Positions 5,913 to 6,069 of a stretch of DNA of 6,069 nt are shown here, one piece after another (position 1 is the stretch's first letter; each line of letters starts with the position of its first letter). A model generated the notes under the pieces. The model was not told where the DNA came from. It saw only the letters and a program-made list of their open reading frames with translations, and ran no database searches. A program made the translations under genes and the position numbers. The stretch comes from Flavobacteriales bacterium (GTDB lineage: Bacteria; Bacteroidota; Bacteroidia; UBA10329): assembly GCA_003456455.1 (NCBI GenBank), contig DMRV01000267.1, positions 1 through 6,069 of the forward strand, given 5' to 3'.

Positions 5913-5958
5913 TGTGAGAAACCGTTAAACAAAAACACAACAACTAAAAACAAATATT

Positions 5959-6069
5959 ATGGAAGATTCATTCAAAAAGTTCCTTTATGCTGGAGTTGAT
6001 TTAGCTGCAGAAGTATCTACAAAATTCGAAGAAGGTGTTAAAGACCTTATCGAGAAAGGAAAAATCTCT
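5959..6069 (+). CDS. Phasin-like (polyhydroxyalkanoate granule-associated) small protein, partial at right edge
   Basis: Only the first 37 codons are in the window. The ATG at 5959 is preceded by an A-rich leader (AACTAAAAACAAATATT), a common context for Bacteroidota starts. The translation begins MEDSFKKFLYAGVDLAAEVS and continues TKFEEGVKDLIEKGKIS. This is an amphipathic helix opening with 'FKKFLYAGV-L' and then 'VKDLIEKGKIS', the pattern I associate with the short phasin-family proteins of Bacteroidota that coat polyhydroxyalkanoate granules or act as small helical scaffold proteins. The real gene would be expected to run on for roughly another 60-100 codons of helix. There is no signal peptide, so it is cytoplasmic. 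It lies behind a strong terminator and a long regulatory region, so it begins its own transcript. The family call is moderate because the C-terminal part is missing. Confidence 0.65.
   Translation, partial: MEDSFKKFLYAGVDLAAEVSTKFEEGVKDLIEKGKIS

Larger units (their letters stand above)
5462..5958. other. 497-bp intergenic region without a visible gene
   Basis: No convincing protein gene is seen on either strand between the FISUMP stop and the phasin-like start; the short open frames here lack family motifs and are interrupted by the terminator and repeats. From left to right the region holds an unassigned AT-rich stretch (5462-5606), a strong plus-strand terminator, an inverted repeat made of TGACACA units, a 16-bp palindrome and a putative promoter of the gene at 5959. 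A TTCGA-containing hairpin around 5564-5585 looks superficially like a tRNA T-arm, but no tRNA can be built. Confidence 0.7.

Noticed and set aside
5793..5999. Plus-strand 68-codon open frame overlapping the phasin-like start
   Set aside because: It covers the palindrome and promoter region, has unusual composition and overlaps the better-supported gene at 5959 in another frame.

Overview
The window looks like chromosomal DNA of a free-living or marine-type Bacteroidota (Flavobacteriia/Cytophagia-like). The reasons are a large secreted repeat protein with a type IX secretion (T9SS) C-terminal sorting domain, a FISUMP-domain lipoprotein-like/secreted protein, A-rich leaders without Shine-Dalgarno sequences, and moderate-to-low G+C. 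No species can be named from the sequence.

Layout, left to right. (1) A Rho-independent terminator (18-66) ends a plus-strand gene lying outside the window. (2) A minus-strand gene (87-2855) encodes a ~922-residue exported protein with about nine FG-GAP/VCBS-type calcium-binding repeats, an inserted beta-rich module and a T9SS type A sorting domain. (3) A complete 786-bp IS6-family insertion sequence (2902-3687) has perfect 17-bp terminal inverted repeats and an intact DDE transposase. It ends only 46 bp before the start codon of the VCBS gene. (4) Directly right of the IS is the 3' part of a gene whose 5' end is missing. An open frame starts at the IS border with PEGA-like sequence and runs into a DUF1566 (Lcl_C) domain ending at 4229. 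(5) In the same direction, 4286-5461 encodes a secreted protein made of a signal peptide, a beta-rich N-terminal region, a SHOCT-like helical segment and a C-terminal FISUMP domain. (6) A 497-bp intergenic region carries a strong terminator (5607-5648), a TGACACA-containing inverted repeat (5717-5780), a 16-bp palindrome and a possible promoter. (7) The first 37 codons of a small phasin-like gene begin at 5959 and run off the right edge.

The most informative event is the IS insertion. Its outer flanks do not form a matching 8-bp target duplication, the gene on its right is decapitated, and the gene on its left has an IS where its promoter should be. Together these suggest an IS-mediated deletion or rearrangement rather than a simple insertion, so the two sides may not have been neighbours originally. 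The DUF1566 fragment and the FISUMP gene have comparable designs (secreted adaptor region plus C-terminal DUF1566/FISUMP domain) and probably belong to one cell-surface gene cluster. I see no CRISPR array, rRNA, intact tRNA or recognisable defence system. Nothing here is a clear new system; the points worth following are the IS junction, the domain architectures and the regulatory repeats before the phasin-like gene.
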